The notes under the pieces are model-generated. The model saw only the letters and a list, made by a program, of their open reading frames with translations, did not search any database and was not told the origin of the DNA. The translations under genes were made by a program, and so were the position numbers. From Tubiluchus corallicola (lineage: Eukaryota > Priapulida > Priapulimorpha > Priapulimorphida > Tubiluchidae), in the NCBI GenBank assembly GCA_030141605.1, contig JAQGDQ010000296.1:225273-289272 (forward strand): a stretch of 64,000 nt of DNA, given 5' to 3'. Position 1 is the first letter of the stretch. Each line of letters begins with the position of its first letter. Positions 1 to 13,800 of the stretch are shown here, one piece after another.

Positions 1-1871
1 AAGCTGGTGAACGTCTGGTTTCAGTGATTTAACTCTGACGCGATTTTCCTCTACGATCGAATACTCATGTACCCACCCAAGTGACCTAGCTACCAGGAGA
101 GTAATTTATGAGATCAAAATGCGATTTATGTAGAACACCAAATTAAATTAAAAAGGCAAAAAAAGTAAATTTTAAATTTTATCTCTTCATCATCAGCCTA
201 GCTTATGAATGTAAACAAATAGTGTGCACGGTTGTTAGGCTAGTGATTCCTTACATTATCATACTGGACCATCACAATATTGTTAATGCTACACTTGCAC
301 TGCTGTCTATTACTGCTGGCTAGTACTGCTGTTGGTGTTGCTTTATTTGATAGTGTTGATGATACCGGCGTCAGCAATAATGATAGTACTCGCCGTGGTC
401 CTGTTGCTGCTGCTGTTATAGTGCTACTACTGTTGTTATTTCTACTGCTTCTACTACTGCTGTTGCTGTTTTGTGACTTACTGATGTAATGATGTGGTAC
501 CTTGATGATGCTCTCAACTGAGCATCAACCCCAACTACAGTTATCGGCACTTTGCTTGATGCTACAATACTACCACCGATCCTGCAAACAGGAAAGTGTC
601 TTGCAGAAATCGTCAGTATTTAATATAACTGAAGTGCTAATCACCGATTCCTGTGAACAAAATTATTATTCAAAAGCATTTCTAGGCGATTTAGTAAAAT
701 TCAAATTTGAAGAAAAAACCAAAAAGCAGCTGTTCTTCCATCTGGTTTTACTGATTACATATTTTACTTGCAACATAGCGTCGTGCTGCCTTTCACAAAC
801 TGAGATAAAATCACGCAATTTCTTAAAAGATTCAAAGCTTTTGCCCCGGGGTGTAATTATACAAAATATGAAAAGCTAGCCCTGCACAGAATTTCCAATT
901 TTCTGCAACAAATTACTGTAATTAGGCGTTATACAGGCATCAAGTTGAAAGGGGTTGTTTTTTCAGAAATTATTGCGACTCTTTATAACGATTTACCTTA
1001 CTTGAGAAACGCTCAAGAAGTAAATCTTGCCTTCACTTCCCTTCTCTAGTTGAATTTAAATTTAGTTACATTGAGTAGGTGATTTTCAAATTTTTGAACG
1101 AACGAACAACATGCAACGGACGAACAAGCAAATGGCTTCAAAATTTGCATTGATTAAAGATTTGCTCCATTTTAATGTAATTCTTTGAAAATGCATATAC
1201 AGTATATGTAGACGAATGTTTATTACCATGGTACCCTAGCGCATATATTGCAAAATTCTGATTTTATATATTCGCTAATTTATATTAAAGCTATGCTTCA
1301 AAGCGACCTATGAACCTAAAAGAATTTTATAGTTACTCTTGTAAAATTTTACATTTATATTTTAACTAGTTAGGTTCTTAGTGTTGTAGTTTTTAGCTTG
1401 CAGATATTTCGCTGCATGTATTTCTTTAAATTATTATTATACGGTTAATTTCATTTTTGATTGAAATAAAACATATAAATTAACTGAAGAACAAACAAAT
1501 CAATAGCTGGAGAGACTAGAGCGAGAATGCATGAATGAATAAATGAAATTATGAAGCCTAGTAAATAAAGGAACGAAGGAATAATTGGATAAAGAAGTGA
1601 ACGAACAACTGAATGACCAAAATGAATGGTCGGATGATGAGTTTTCTCTTGGGAATTTTCCAAATCGGTAAGCAGTGCATTTAACCACACTGCTTGACCG
1701 ACTTCAATACTAGCAATTGGTGGACTTAATAGAAACGTAGCAAAATGTTATTATTCATCCTTCTGAAAAATTTAATTTTCATAGTAAGAATCAGTAAGCA
1801 AGTTGGAATTTAGAAAATGTCGCCCTTTTGTTTAAGTGCATTTTAATATAATTTGGTGTTTTTTATTCCAG
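1..1871. other. No gene recognised
   Basis: AT-rich. A CTG/CTA/GTT-rich stretch at 290-480 gives a Leu-rich frame. A 125-codon frame at 502-879 has no recognisable content. Confidence 0.5.
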
Positions 1872-2126
1872 ACAAGGTACATGCTTGTAGATGATGGACG
1901 TATAGTTAATGAGCTCAAAGTTTCAGCACATTTAATATCAGACATTTCAGATTTAAATTTTGTTGGCTCTGTGAATTTCCCTCGAGACACGAATGAAATC
2001 TTCTCTAATCTGTTTATATTCGTTGTGGAATTATGTAAAATTCAGCTCGATGAAAACACTTTCAGTCAGCCCGATTGTACATGCAGACGTGAAAAAGCCA
2101 CTAAATCTGGCTTTTCATCATTTTAA
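1872..2126 (+). CDS. Possible terminal exon of an unrecognised gene
   Basis: A pyrimidine-rich acceptor (TTTTTTATTCCAG, ending 1871) precedes 84 open codons beginning TRYMLVDDGRIVNELKVSAH, then TAA at 2124 and AATAAA at 2151-2156. No domain is recognised and no upstream exon with a matching phase was found. It may be chance. Confidence 0.2.
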   Translation, partial: TRYMLVDDGRIVNELKVSAHLISDISDLNFVGSVNFPRDTNEIFSNLFIFVVELCKIQLDENTFSQPDCTCRREKATKSGFSSF

Positions 2127-2159
2127 TGTATATGCTAGCAGCTTGTCAGTAATAAAATC

Positions 2160-3926
2160 TACGCTTTTCATTAAATTGACACGGCCATTACATTATTGTG
2201 CGCAGACGTTTGTTATAGTTTCACGCAGAACTATAAAGATTATGATTTTGTTTTTGCATTATTTGCTTGACTTCAATTGTAAGGTTTAGTCGGATAAGAT
2301 TTAAAAAGCAGGCGTGGCCATGTCATGCAAGAAGTTATAAAAACACTGACCTTTGATGATCTTCATGTGCCAACATCATAATAAAATGTTTATAGTTCTT
2401 AAATGTTTATAAATTAATGTTTTATATTTTTCTTGCATAATGTTAAGGTTTCTGTGTACGGATTTACTCTTTTCGTTTTCTTTCCATGGCTGCTTATATA
2501 TGGAATTTTTGCCATGTGTCGTGTTTACTACTCATTATAACCGGACAGTAAAAGAGACAGTATAATAACCGGACAGTAAAACATCGCTTCTCAAAAAAGA
2601 CTCCAACGTCACCAATTCTTTTATGCAAGCAACTCCAGAAAAGTATAACCTAACAGTAGTCCTATCAAGTTCGTTTAGTCATAAATGGACTTTTTGATCA
2701 ACCTCCTGTCTGAACATGTTAAAAGTGTAAATCGGTTCGCACCATGAAGAGGCGACTTTCCTTGTTCATGATTTACTTCATTAACACTGAATCACGCAGC
2801 CAATCAACAAGAAATCTGAGAATGCAGTTTCCTTCAAAACTAATTACTAACGATTGCATCTCGGCTGCTGTGGAATCTTTTCTCCACAGTGCTTTGCAAA
2901 TGTTAAATGCTGCTCATTAAAGACTTCTACAGATAATGTGCTTCACAAAACTCTTGAGGTAAGAGTAATTAACAACCAAGAAGGTGACCGAAACGAATTG
3001 TAAATCTGAATGTCGCCAAATTAAATTTTAGCGTAGCTTTTGAGCATTCTACAGTAATATTAGAGCTATGAAATATACATCAACCAAAGATGCCAACCAA
3101 TAAAAGTACGCCATTTTCTATACAAAACTATTCATTTTCTTTATTCCATTTTAAATTTGTTCGACGCAGAGCTAGATGCATATTTACAGAGACTGGCTCA
3201 CGTATTTGAGAAACTTCGCTTTTAATTTTGTTCGTATAACTTGGCTTATTTCATCAAAAATATTTCCAACAAATCAAACACATAATCATAGTTAGAAGAA
3301 TTTACAGAACAAGTGAAAATCTTGATCTCAATAAAAATACATTTAGTTTTTCTAGATTAAAAATTTTGTGCATTTCAGGGCACTAAATAGCAATACAGAT
3401 GCCTAACATTACTAATGCAAAACACATCAAGACTGTCATGCTGTTGACTCATACCGCTGCATTTTTAATTGGAGAACCAATGGAAAGTCACAGTAAAAAC
3501 GTAGTGAATTGTTATTATGAGAAATCCTCTGAATTCCAATTTTCTGAAATTTTGAGTGCCTTTTTTATATATTTTTATTTTCTTGATATAGTGGCTGGTT
3601 GATTTCGTAACTGCCTCAAATGGAGAGTTTTGGATGAGTAAACGTTTTCAGCAAAAGCACCGTCCTTGCTTTAACAAACACACAAAATGATGGATGGTGT
3701 CTCAGTCCCGCCTTCTGGGCGCCCTGGTGGTAAATTGTCATTACAACCCTCAGATAAATATTCTGCATTTGATATATTGTCCACTCCGTCATACAGATTT
3801 CGTTTGAACTACAGTAAACTAATGAGAAATTTATTAGAATAAATGAGTAGGCCCTGTATAAAATTGCCCCATTAAAACTCAAAATACGCAACTATAACAG
3901 GCGAAAAACTTATTAAAGCTCCAAAA
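2160..3926. other. No gene recognised
   Basis: AT-rich single-copy-looking DNA with short unsupported frames only. Confidence 0.5.
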
Positions 3927-4378
3927 GTAAAGTAAGGTAAGATAACATAAGGTAAGGTAAGGTAAGGTAAGGTAAGGTAAGGTAAGGTAAGGTAAGGTAA
4001 GGTAAGGTAAGGTAAGGTAAGGTAAGGTAAGGTAAGGTAAGGTAAGGTAAGGTAAGGTAAGGTAAGGTAAGGTAGGGTAAGGAAACGGTAAGGTAAGGTA
4101 AGGTAAGGTAAGGTAAGGTAAGGTAAGGTAAGGTAAGGTAAGGTAAGGTAAGGTAAGGTAAGATAAGGTTAGGTAACGTAAGATAAGATAAGATAAGATA
4201 AGGTAAGGTAAGGTAAGATAAGCTAAGATAAGATGAGATGAGATGAGATGAGATGAGATGAGGTGAGGTGAGGTGAGGTGAGGTGAGGTGAGGTGAGGTG
4301 AGATGAGATGAGATAAGATGAGATAAGATGAGATACGATGAGATGAGATGAGATGAGATATGATAAGATAAGGTAAGA
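3927..4378 (+). repeat. Pentanucleotide satellite, GGTAA drifting to GATGA-type units
   Basis: Near-pure GTAAG units to about 4215, then AGATA, GATGA, GGTGA and GATGA blocks. The blocks show local homogenisation of point variants. Reading frames across it are artefacts of the 5-base period. Confidence 0.95.
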
Positions 4379-4434
4379 TCTTTGTTTAAACTCAAGAGCT
4401 ATAATATATATTGTGTGTGCGCGTGCATTCCGTG

Positions 4435-6036
<1,602 letters not shown>

Positions 6037-6518
6037 TTAAAGGAAAACTGGATTTTTTCATCTCCCATTTTGACCTGTAGCCCAAAGCATGCATTTTGTC
6101 ACCTATAACAATTATTGAAATTATTTACATATTATTTCAGATACTTAATTAACAGCTGATGGGCGCGGCTAACGATGACGTTGCTATTGGGCAAAATTTT
6201 TAACATGTGAAACCTTTCATGAGCCTGTGTTTGCGAAAGCAAAAATTGAAATACACTGAAAATAAAACGCAAAAGCTTGGTAAGTTTTAACGTCACACTT
6301 CAAGTTTTACAGTCATCGTTTGGGTAACACTGATTTCATGAAATTTATCAAGTACGGCGTTCAAGTACGAATGGTTGAAAGCGTGCACAATGAAAAGCTA
6401 ACAAAATTAGACATCAAGGTAATAAAGTAGTTCTTATAAAAGGCATATTTCTATTTCAGTACTGATTCCATACGTCATTTGCGCTATTGCGTAAAATTTT
6501 GTCCACCTCTTCCTTTAA
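6037..6518 (-). mobile_element. Inverted-repeat transposon (MITE-like), copy 1
   Basis: Ends are perfect 13-bp inverted repeats including flanks: ATGCTTAAAGGAA (6033-6045) and TTCCTTTAAGCAT (6510-6522). The inside has no ORF but shares blocks with copies at 34.9 and 52.8 kb, for example TGCGAAAGCAAAAATTGAA near 6230. TTAA occurs at each tip, possibly the target duplication. Confidence 0.7.
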
Positions 6519-6522
6519 GCAT

Positions 6523-7914
6523 CCCGAAATTTTGTTTCGTTTTTTCTAGCACGTAGCCGTCGTCCAGTTTAAAGACTAGCTAATACAATTAATTTATCAT
6601 TTGATCAGTAATTATTAATGCAGCTCAGTAATTTTAATTCTATGAATAGCTGAGCTGATTTCCAGCCAATTAGATTTTTTTTAGTGCCCACAGATAAAGT
6701 TTGATTAGGATGCAGCAGGCCTCATGCATTTTAACTTTCTTTTGAAAAGTTTTGTTTAATCAAAATATTTCCTGTAAAATAGCGATAAGAACTATTATAT
6801 GAAAAAACGCACAAAATGATTAGGATTAAAGATGAATGCAAATCTTAAGGCACAAAATAATAAACGCTATTGTATCATTCTGATATCGTGGCTGGCTGCA
6901 ATTACCTTCCGCTCTGTGTACAATTACCAGTTCATGTTTTTGTCGAAGCCCACACATGCAGTAATAGCCAATAACAATTATTTCTCAGATAGGCCAATTG
7001 TACCCTAAATTTTACAAAAATAACTGATTGGTATGCCTATGTGATACACCATAATAATGATTTTCCAGAAAGTGGTCGCATTTCGCTTTTCTTCCCCTGT
7101 TAATAAGTTGGAATGTATTCTACTCAACCACCCGCGGTTTCCTAATACGCGTCAGGTTCCGGTATTAAATGTAATATGAACTGCTGAATTTCGTTCTTCG
7201 ATTTACGGCTTATACGGTTTTAAATTTTTAAGGGTAGACCTGTTTTATTTTTGCTTGAAATTTCGCTCTAGTAGTTTACACCTGTGAATTCTTTCCATAG
7301 GCTTTTGTTTGCCTATTATCTGCCATTTCATTCAATTATACTTAACCTGAATAACTATGTGTGACTGATATGAATAGGAAAACTGAAAGAAACGAGAAAT
7401 GTCAGCCTGGATAATCCGGAACTCAGAGGCTGTACCAATGATCGCTGTCAGTTTGTATGTCCCAGCAAGCAATATGAAATAGCAGACGAAGGACATTAGA
7501 ACTGCTACTGAGAACTGCAAGACTTGAGCAGCAGAATAAAGCCACACGTTGGGTGCAGCAGGTAATTTAGCAATTAAGGCAAACTAAATTAATTGCATAT
7601 TATAGCTGAACTGTACAACAACTATAGACGTCCAATGAAAAGATTAAAAAAATCTTTTGAGAACAAAATGACATCATAAAATTTAATTACGTCACTGTAA
7701 ACGATATTTTGATATCGTTCATGTTTTGCTTCTAATATTAAGAATCAGTCTTACTGAATATCTACATTACCTTGAACAATTTAATATTCGTTATATAACC
7801 AATAGCATTAGAGTAGATATTGGGGTTTAAATTTACTTGATGTGTTATAACAATAATATAATGCAAAAAGAATACGCTTAATAGAAGTCAAAATGAGGTA
7901 CTTCAGTTCAGTTC
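6523..7914. other. No gene recognised
   Basis: Only short frames, the longest 71 codons on the minus strand at 7332-7547, without family resemblance. Confidence 0.5.
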
Positions 7915-8467
7915 TCTATATTGATTGTAGCAAGCTATGACTGCCGTAATCTTACTGACAGGTAAACTTTGGTCGTTTTGTATTTCTGTCGCTTCAGTAC
8001 GTTCTAACTTTTACAAGAAAAACAAATCATTCTCTTAATTTAGTGAATACACGATATATTCGAAGTGTATATACAAAAAAAGTACATTGCGGTCGAAAAT
8101 TACTCTTAAAAAAGGCAAAGTAGTTCAGTTGCAAGCGCAACTTCTTGTACATCTATTGTACATAGCTTAAGAGAGGAGCTAGATGTCATGTAATACAACT
8201 GTTTGCTATATCACTTATGGAGTGTCACTCAGTTTCCATCATAAATTATTATAAAACCAGGCTAAATAATCCTAGTTTCTAATCATTACTTGATCATCAT
8301 ATTTGAACATCAGAATAATTAGTAGCGCATGTAAACGAAAAGACGAAAATTTTACGAGGTGCTGAATGGAGGTAGAGCTCTACAAAACGCACAGGTTTGG
8401 TTACTCCTTATTGTGTAAAAATGTAAACTCCCCAACGTGTTTCAAACAACAATCAAGTTTTAACGTG
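7915..8467 (+). repeat. 553-bp direct tandem duplication, copy 1
   Basis: Repeats exactly at an offset of 553 bp; I saw no difference between copies. The junction shares the two bases TC. No ORF or repeat family is recognised inside. Confidence 0.93.
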
Positions 8468-9022
8468 TCTATATTGATTGTAGCAAGCTATGACTGCCGT
8501 AATCTTACTGACAGGTAAACTTTGGTCGTTTTGTATTTCTGTCGCTTCAGTACGTTCTAACTTTTACAAGAAAAACAAATCATTCTCTTAATTTAGTGAA
8601 TACACGATATATTCGAAGTGTATATACAAAAAAAGTACATTGCGGTCGAAAATTACTCTTAAAAAAGGCAAAGTAGTTCAGTTGCAAGCGCAACTTCTTG
8701 TACATCTATTGTACATAGCTTAAGAGAGGAGCTAGATGTCATGTAATACAACTGTTTGCTATATCACTTATGGAGTGTCACTCAGTTTCCATCATAAATT
8801 ATTATAAAACCAGGCTAAATAATCCTAGTTTCTAATCATTACTTGATCATCATATTTGAACATCAGAATAATTAGTAGCGCATGTAAACGAAAAGACGAA
8901 AATTTTACGAGGTGCTGAATGGAGGTAGAGCTCTACAAAACGCACAGGTTTGGTTACTCCTTATTGTGTAAAAATGTAAACTCCCCAACGTGTTTCAAAC
9001 AACAATCAAGTTTTAACGTGTC
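8468..9022 (+). repeat. 553-bp direct tandem duplication, copy 2
   Basis: Second unit, ending AACGTGTC at 9022 where the sequence changes to new DNA (GCGTCATC). Identity implies either a very recent event or a collapse/expansion error in the assembly. Confidence 0.93.
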
Positions 9023-10784
9023 GCGTCATCTGGTGAACTTTAGAGAGCATATCTGAAATCCAGGCTGAAAGCCTGCGTCCCTTAGAAACAAAAGGACAAA
9101 TATTTGAGGAAAAATTGCTGTCTGACAACTTTACTGTATTATTTTTACGCAATTTTTGATAAGAAGCGAGAAAAAGTATGCTTTTGATATTAATTTATGG
9201 CATTTATTGTAATCCTAATTCCTGTGGCGACCTTAATTCAAAATTACTTTAGTACTTTGTGTCTTTCAAAGAATCGTACTTTTTGTTCTTTTGATCTGGT
9301 TTGTCAAGAACAAATTAAATACATATAAAACAGGTAAACATTTCACCATTCAAATGTCATGGTTTAAAAGACATCAGCTCTTTTTAACTCTGTCTCTCGA
9401 GGCTTGTGTCTTTTTCAAGGACAGATAAAGAGGTTTTAAACTCCTCTAGGATTTCAAATTCGAATTCGCCTCATACAGCCAAACAAGTTGCTTAGGCATA
9501 TCCTGCTCTAGTGGGAATTTATGCTGAGAAAATTCGATAAATACTGCTACAGTTGTTATACGTAGGGTGATTGTCCTTAACACAAAATGCATTCTTTGCC
9601 ATGGAGGCTCATTAGCAAGCAATACTTGGATGTATACTTGGAGAAGAAATGGTATTGATTTTTTTCAAATTTTAATGCAAGTGTGTACGCACTTAACTAT
9701 GCACGCTGCCTGTTATAACCAATAATCACAAATTCGGATATAACTAAAACAAAAATTTTAGTTTTATCGCGGACATTAGTCTTTTCTTAAGAAAATATTT
9801 CAAAAACAACTCATCTTAATCCTCGATAGAGAAGGCATCTATTACCTGTGGCTGCAATATGGTAATTCGAATTTAACTTATCCAGCACTATAAATGCAAA
9901 TTGTAAAATATCTAAACTTTAATTTGCTAATAATAAATAGCAAAATAGTAATAGCCCGAGGTTTCTGGCTTATTTACTTGACGAAACGTACTAAATTAAA
10001 TACCAAAAAGTGGACCCACAGCGGAAACAACAAGTAAAGAAAAACACTTTGTATGAGTTGTATTAAAACTCTAACTACTAGCTTTAAATCAAACTAAACA
10101 ACAAAACAAAAGTCACACTGGCGTAGCCAAGATTTAATCAGTTATAAAAAACATCTTCTTGGAATTGTGTATGAATTTTACGTGTTTCGTGTAATCGTAT
10201 TAAGAAAATGACATAATATTTTTTTATATTTATTTCAAGTTCGCATATCGATTAGCGAGTTTTGGCGCGCAATGGACAAGTGTTGCCAGTTACCCATTGT
10301 CTCATATTTTCACACAGGCGGTGCTAACTAGAAAAAATAGGCCTACCTGACCGGTAAACATTTGTGTGAAAGTATGAACTGATGGGTCTTTGTCCCATCG
10401 GATTTTTGTTAAAATTCATTTAACAGATTCCTCCCTCTAACCTAGAAATTTGAAATCTTCTGGGTTACACCTATTTGATTGATTTGGGGTTTATGCGAAA
10501 ATTTCACGCTTTTTGAATTTGAATATATCACAATTCATTATTGCAGAAAAACCAAACCCGCAATAGTTAATGTAAAAGCAATAGCAAATCAATACCGAAG
10601 CCGCCAATATAAAAAATATTATGATGTGATTTTGACGTGTTACGTGTGTTAGGCTTCTTTAATTAAAAAATTCAGTTATTTTGCAAATAAACGTCAAGTT
10701 TAGATTAATCTCTTCCAGGATATAGAACGGATATTGTGGTATACCTTAATAAGATTTACCTAATAAATAAGGTTTTTAAGAGAG
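9023..10784. other. No gene recognised
   Basis: AT-rich, with no supported coding or RNA feature. Confidence 0.5.
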
Positions 10785-10912
10785 AAAGTTATTAAGGTTT
10801 AGTTTAGTTTAGTTTAAACTTTATACATTTAAATGAATTTCCGTAGTCTGTATTGTAAATTCACTTTAAATGAATGAAATTTAAACTAAATTAAAGCTTA
10901 GTTTATAACTTT
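10785..10912. repeat. Long imperfect hairpin, 56-bp arms
   Basis: 10785-10840 pairs imperfectly with 10857-10912 around a 16-base loop. Outer ends AAAGTTAT / ATAACTTT and inner ends ATGAATTT / AAATTCAC pair. It contains TTTAG repeats. Perhaps a MITE or a structured-RNA source. Confidence 0.65.
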
Positions 10913-12695
10913 CGCCCGAGTTATTCTCATAACTGAAAAAAACTGGCTTTTACACAATCGTACTATGCACTATTAATACTACCTCCCATTAATAAACGAG
11001 GAGATTATGAGCGCACATTTCACTTAGTGTAGGCAGTAATTCTCCGTCTAAATACAGTCTGTTCTCCTTATTGTCATTTCTCTGCCAGTATCAGAGGCAG
11101 AAGAATGTGAAAAATTTACTAATTCAGCTTCTTGATTCATTTATTAAAAGAATATTGATGGGCGTGCACTCTGCCAAGGTTAAACTTCTCTGATAATCTA
11201 CCTCTCCAAAGATTTAGCGGCTCTGGGGAATCTTGAAAGACTTATTGAGTGCCTTCGTTGCATCTTTGAATTGATATAAACTGTTAAATCTCCTCACGGA
11301 ATGGCTATAATTCTTCCTACTTGAGTCTTTTAGAAATATCTTCATAGTTTTCGCTTGACATTCCAAAGTCAGCTGCAATCAAGAGAAATTCTTGGGTCGT
11401 AAAATTCACAGTATCTTGCGAGAAGAAATCGAAATTCTGAGAAGTGTTCTGTGCAACAACAGTTGTTTATAGGATATTCCGAAAAGAAACAATGCAATAA
11501 AAACAGATCAACTATGCCTAAATAAACCTAGACTTTTACGTTACGACATCATAATGATGTACGAATAATCTTACCTTTTTACGTTATTATTCCAATTTTC
11601 TTACCATGTAATTTACCTTGACAACATTGTAAGCTTGCAAACTAGGCAGTTGCCTAGGCCCTAGGGCTCCAAATTCTACAAGTGACTCTTTAATTTTTGC
11701 ATGAGTAATAATAATATTGTGTGCACGTAACTGTTTAAGCTGCAAAACACTTTAATTAAATGAGGCGAACTCGTACTTGCGTTATTTTCATGTTGAAATA
11801 CATGATTCATTGACAGTCATCTTCTTTATAGTCTCAGCAAACACGTTCTACTTTTGATTCCCCCGCACTTTGTGATGAATGCATACAACAGCAGAGCAAC
11901 TAACGACTCCTCTCGTTAATAAAACGTTTCCTGCAATTGCACTGATCTAATTATGGCAGACACAGGTTAAATTATAGACTCGAAGCCTTTACGAAACAAA
12001 AGGTAAAAACGCTAGCGAGTGGTGACATTGAACAGCAGAAAGATTCGCCATTGAAATATTTGCAACAAGACAAGATGATGCAACTAGTGAAATGTATGTA
12101 TGTAAAAAGTAGTAACTGTTTCAAAAATTGTATGATGAAAAGGCTGAGTGAAATTCTAGCCAAAGGTATTAATGTAAAGAGTGTGCAACGCAAATTGCAG
12201 AAATTTTGATTGCGCCTAAAGACCAGCAGCAAGTCATAAATTCAATCAAATTCAACACAGGCTACACATAGGTATAATACTATAAATTGCTGAAGTTAAT
12301 TAGAACTCTTTAATATATGTAAAACCTAACAAACAAGTACCATTATACTTTATTTCGCATAAGAAAAATCAATAGGCTAAAATACTTTTGCCTAGCCTAA
12401 GGCGTCAAACTGGCGCGGGCCTTGAAGATTGGGTGCTTAATGCTTTCGCTAGTGCGCCGTTTTTGGAACACACTGTTACAAGGAAAGTCGATGTTACATG
12501 TTGAATTTTGTACTGAACCGGGTCAACTGTGATAGCAACGGAAATCGCCTAACGTCGGTACCCAAATTTTCGATTGTTGTATTCCTTAGGCCTTCACGCA
12601 TTTAAAAAAATTAATGAAATAAATAATGTTATAACTTGTCTTTGTAAAAAAGTCCCTGCAAATAGAGGGATTGTAAATAACTTTTTTCAAACAGA
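10913..12695. other. No gene recognised
   Basis: No supported feature. A GCCTAGGCCCTAGGGC stretch at about 11652 is locally palindromic only. Confidence 0.5.
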
Positions 12696-12845
<150 letters not shown>

Positions 12846-13126
12846 CATTTATACATTACATTTACGAAAAAGCAAATTTGTGTTGTATCCATCAAAAACT
12901 TAAAGTAGTGAAGTAGTGGCGACCCTTTCGCTGTTTTTTCATGTCAGGTAAGGTTTGAATCCTGACTCAATCAGCTGATTGACTTGTAATGTAAACAGCC
13001 AGCGGTCTCAAGCACAGATGCACTCCATACAATAATGTATTAAAATATTATTTCACTTTATTTAACGTGAAAAACAATTGTGTGAAGCCGCCTCTGCACA
13101 GATTAGGAATTACTTTATGTTAGGAG

Positions 13127-13295
13127 ATGGAGTATATGCTTGGTGGACTGGGTGCCTGGGTAGCAGGTGTGTTTACTAACCCACTGGAGGTGGTGAAAAC
13201 CAGATTTCAACTTCAATGCGAACTTAAAGCACTAGGAAAATATACCAAGCATTTCAAAAATGTCTTCTACACATTACTGACTTTATGCGTGCTTA
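13127..13295 (+). CDS. SLC25A35: Orphan first exon of SLC25A34/35-type mitochondrial carrier
   Basis: ATG at 13127, preceded in frame by TAG at 13121, opens 56 codons. It encodes helix 1 of a mitochondrial carrier: GGLGAWVAGVFTNPLEVVKT, with the carrier signature P-x-E-x-x-K-x-R, then RFQLQCEL, GKYTKHFKNVFYTLLT. The pattern FTNPLEVVKTR-x-QLQ-x-EL and a following Y-x-x-H-x-x-NVF is that of SLC25A34/35 solute carriers of the inner mitochondrial membrane. GTAACT at 13296 is a plausible donor, aligned with the known protein in length. No further exon of a three-repeat carrier was found downstream on this strand, so it may be a gene with distant exons, an exon copy, or a remnant. Confidence 0.7.
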
Positions 13296-13380
13296 GTAAC
13301 TTAAGCAAAAATGTCGAGTCTGATCAGTAAATGTATAAATGTCTACCGGAAAAACTCTCTCTGAATGTATATATATGAAT

Positions 13381-13800
13381 CTAGAATTCAAGATGGTAGC
13401 TCAAAAATCGACTGTGTCAATCGTTGTGCATATATTATATTATATATGTGTGCTATATTTTCTAACCCTTTCGTCTGTAATGTATATATATATATATATA
13501 TATATATACAGATCAGCTTATGCTTGGTACGTGTATTCCATCTATTAACATATTCGTCAAATACCGACTCCGTTAGTCGATGCGAAATTCGTTTTAGTAT
13601 ATTCCTATAATTCTGTGTTTTTACGACGATCTAGAATTCAAGATGGCAGATCAAAAATCTGACCCTCTCAATCGATGAGGAATTCTTTCTAGTGTATTGC
13701 TGATGAAGTTTCCTGTTGTGAACTAGTAGAATTTTATGTTTCACAAATGAAATGTTATTGTCACCAACTTAAATTCAAAAAGGCAAATCAGAAATCGATG
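13381..13800 (+). repeat. Degenerate dispersed repeat, two to three local copies, with a TA array
   Basis: CTAGAATTCAAGATGG begins at 13381 and again at 13631, each followed by TCAAAAATC and a CTCAATCGATG-like block. A third weak match lies near 13765. A TA array is at 13483-13508. A relative occurs at 32591-32650 (CAAAATGGCAGATCAAAAAT). Confidence 0.6.

Noticed and set aside
502-879. 125-codon frame starting MMM
   Set aside because: No domain, no splice context and low-complexity start; frames of this length occur by chance.
1500-1690. Possible exon ending at donor GTAAGC (1669)
   Set aside because: No frame joins it to the 1872 acceptor without an early stop except a very short one.
12945-12966. 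AGGTTTGAATCCTGAC, resembling a tRNA-derived SINE arm
   Set aside because: T-stem pairing is only about 3 bp and no A box is visible.
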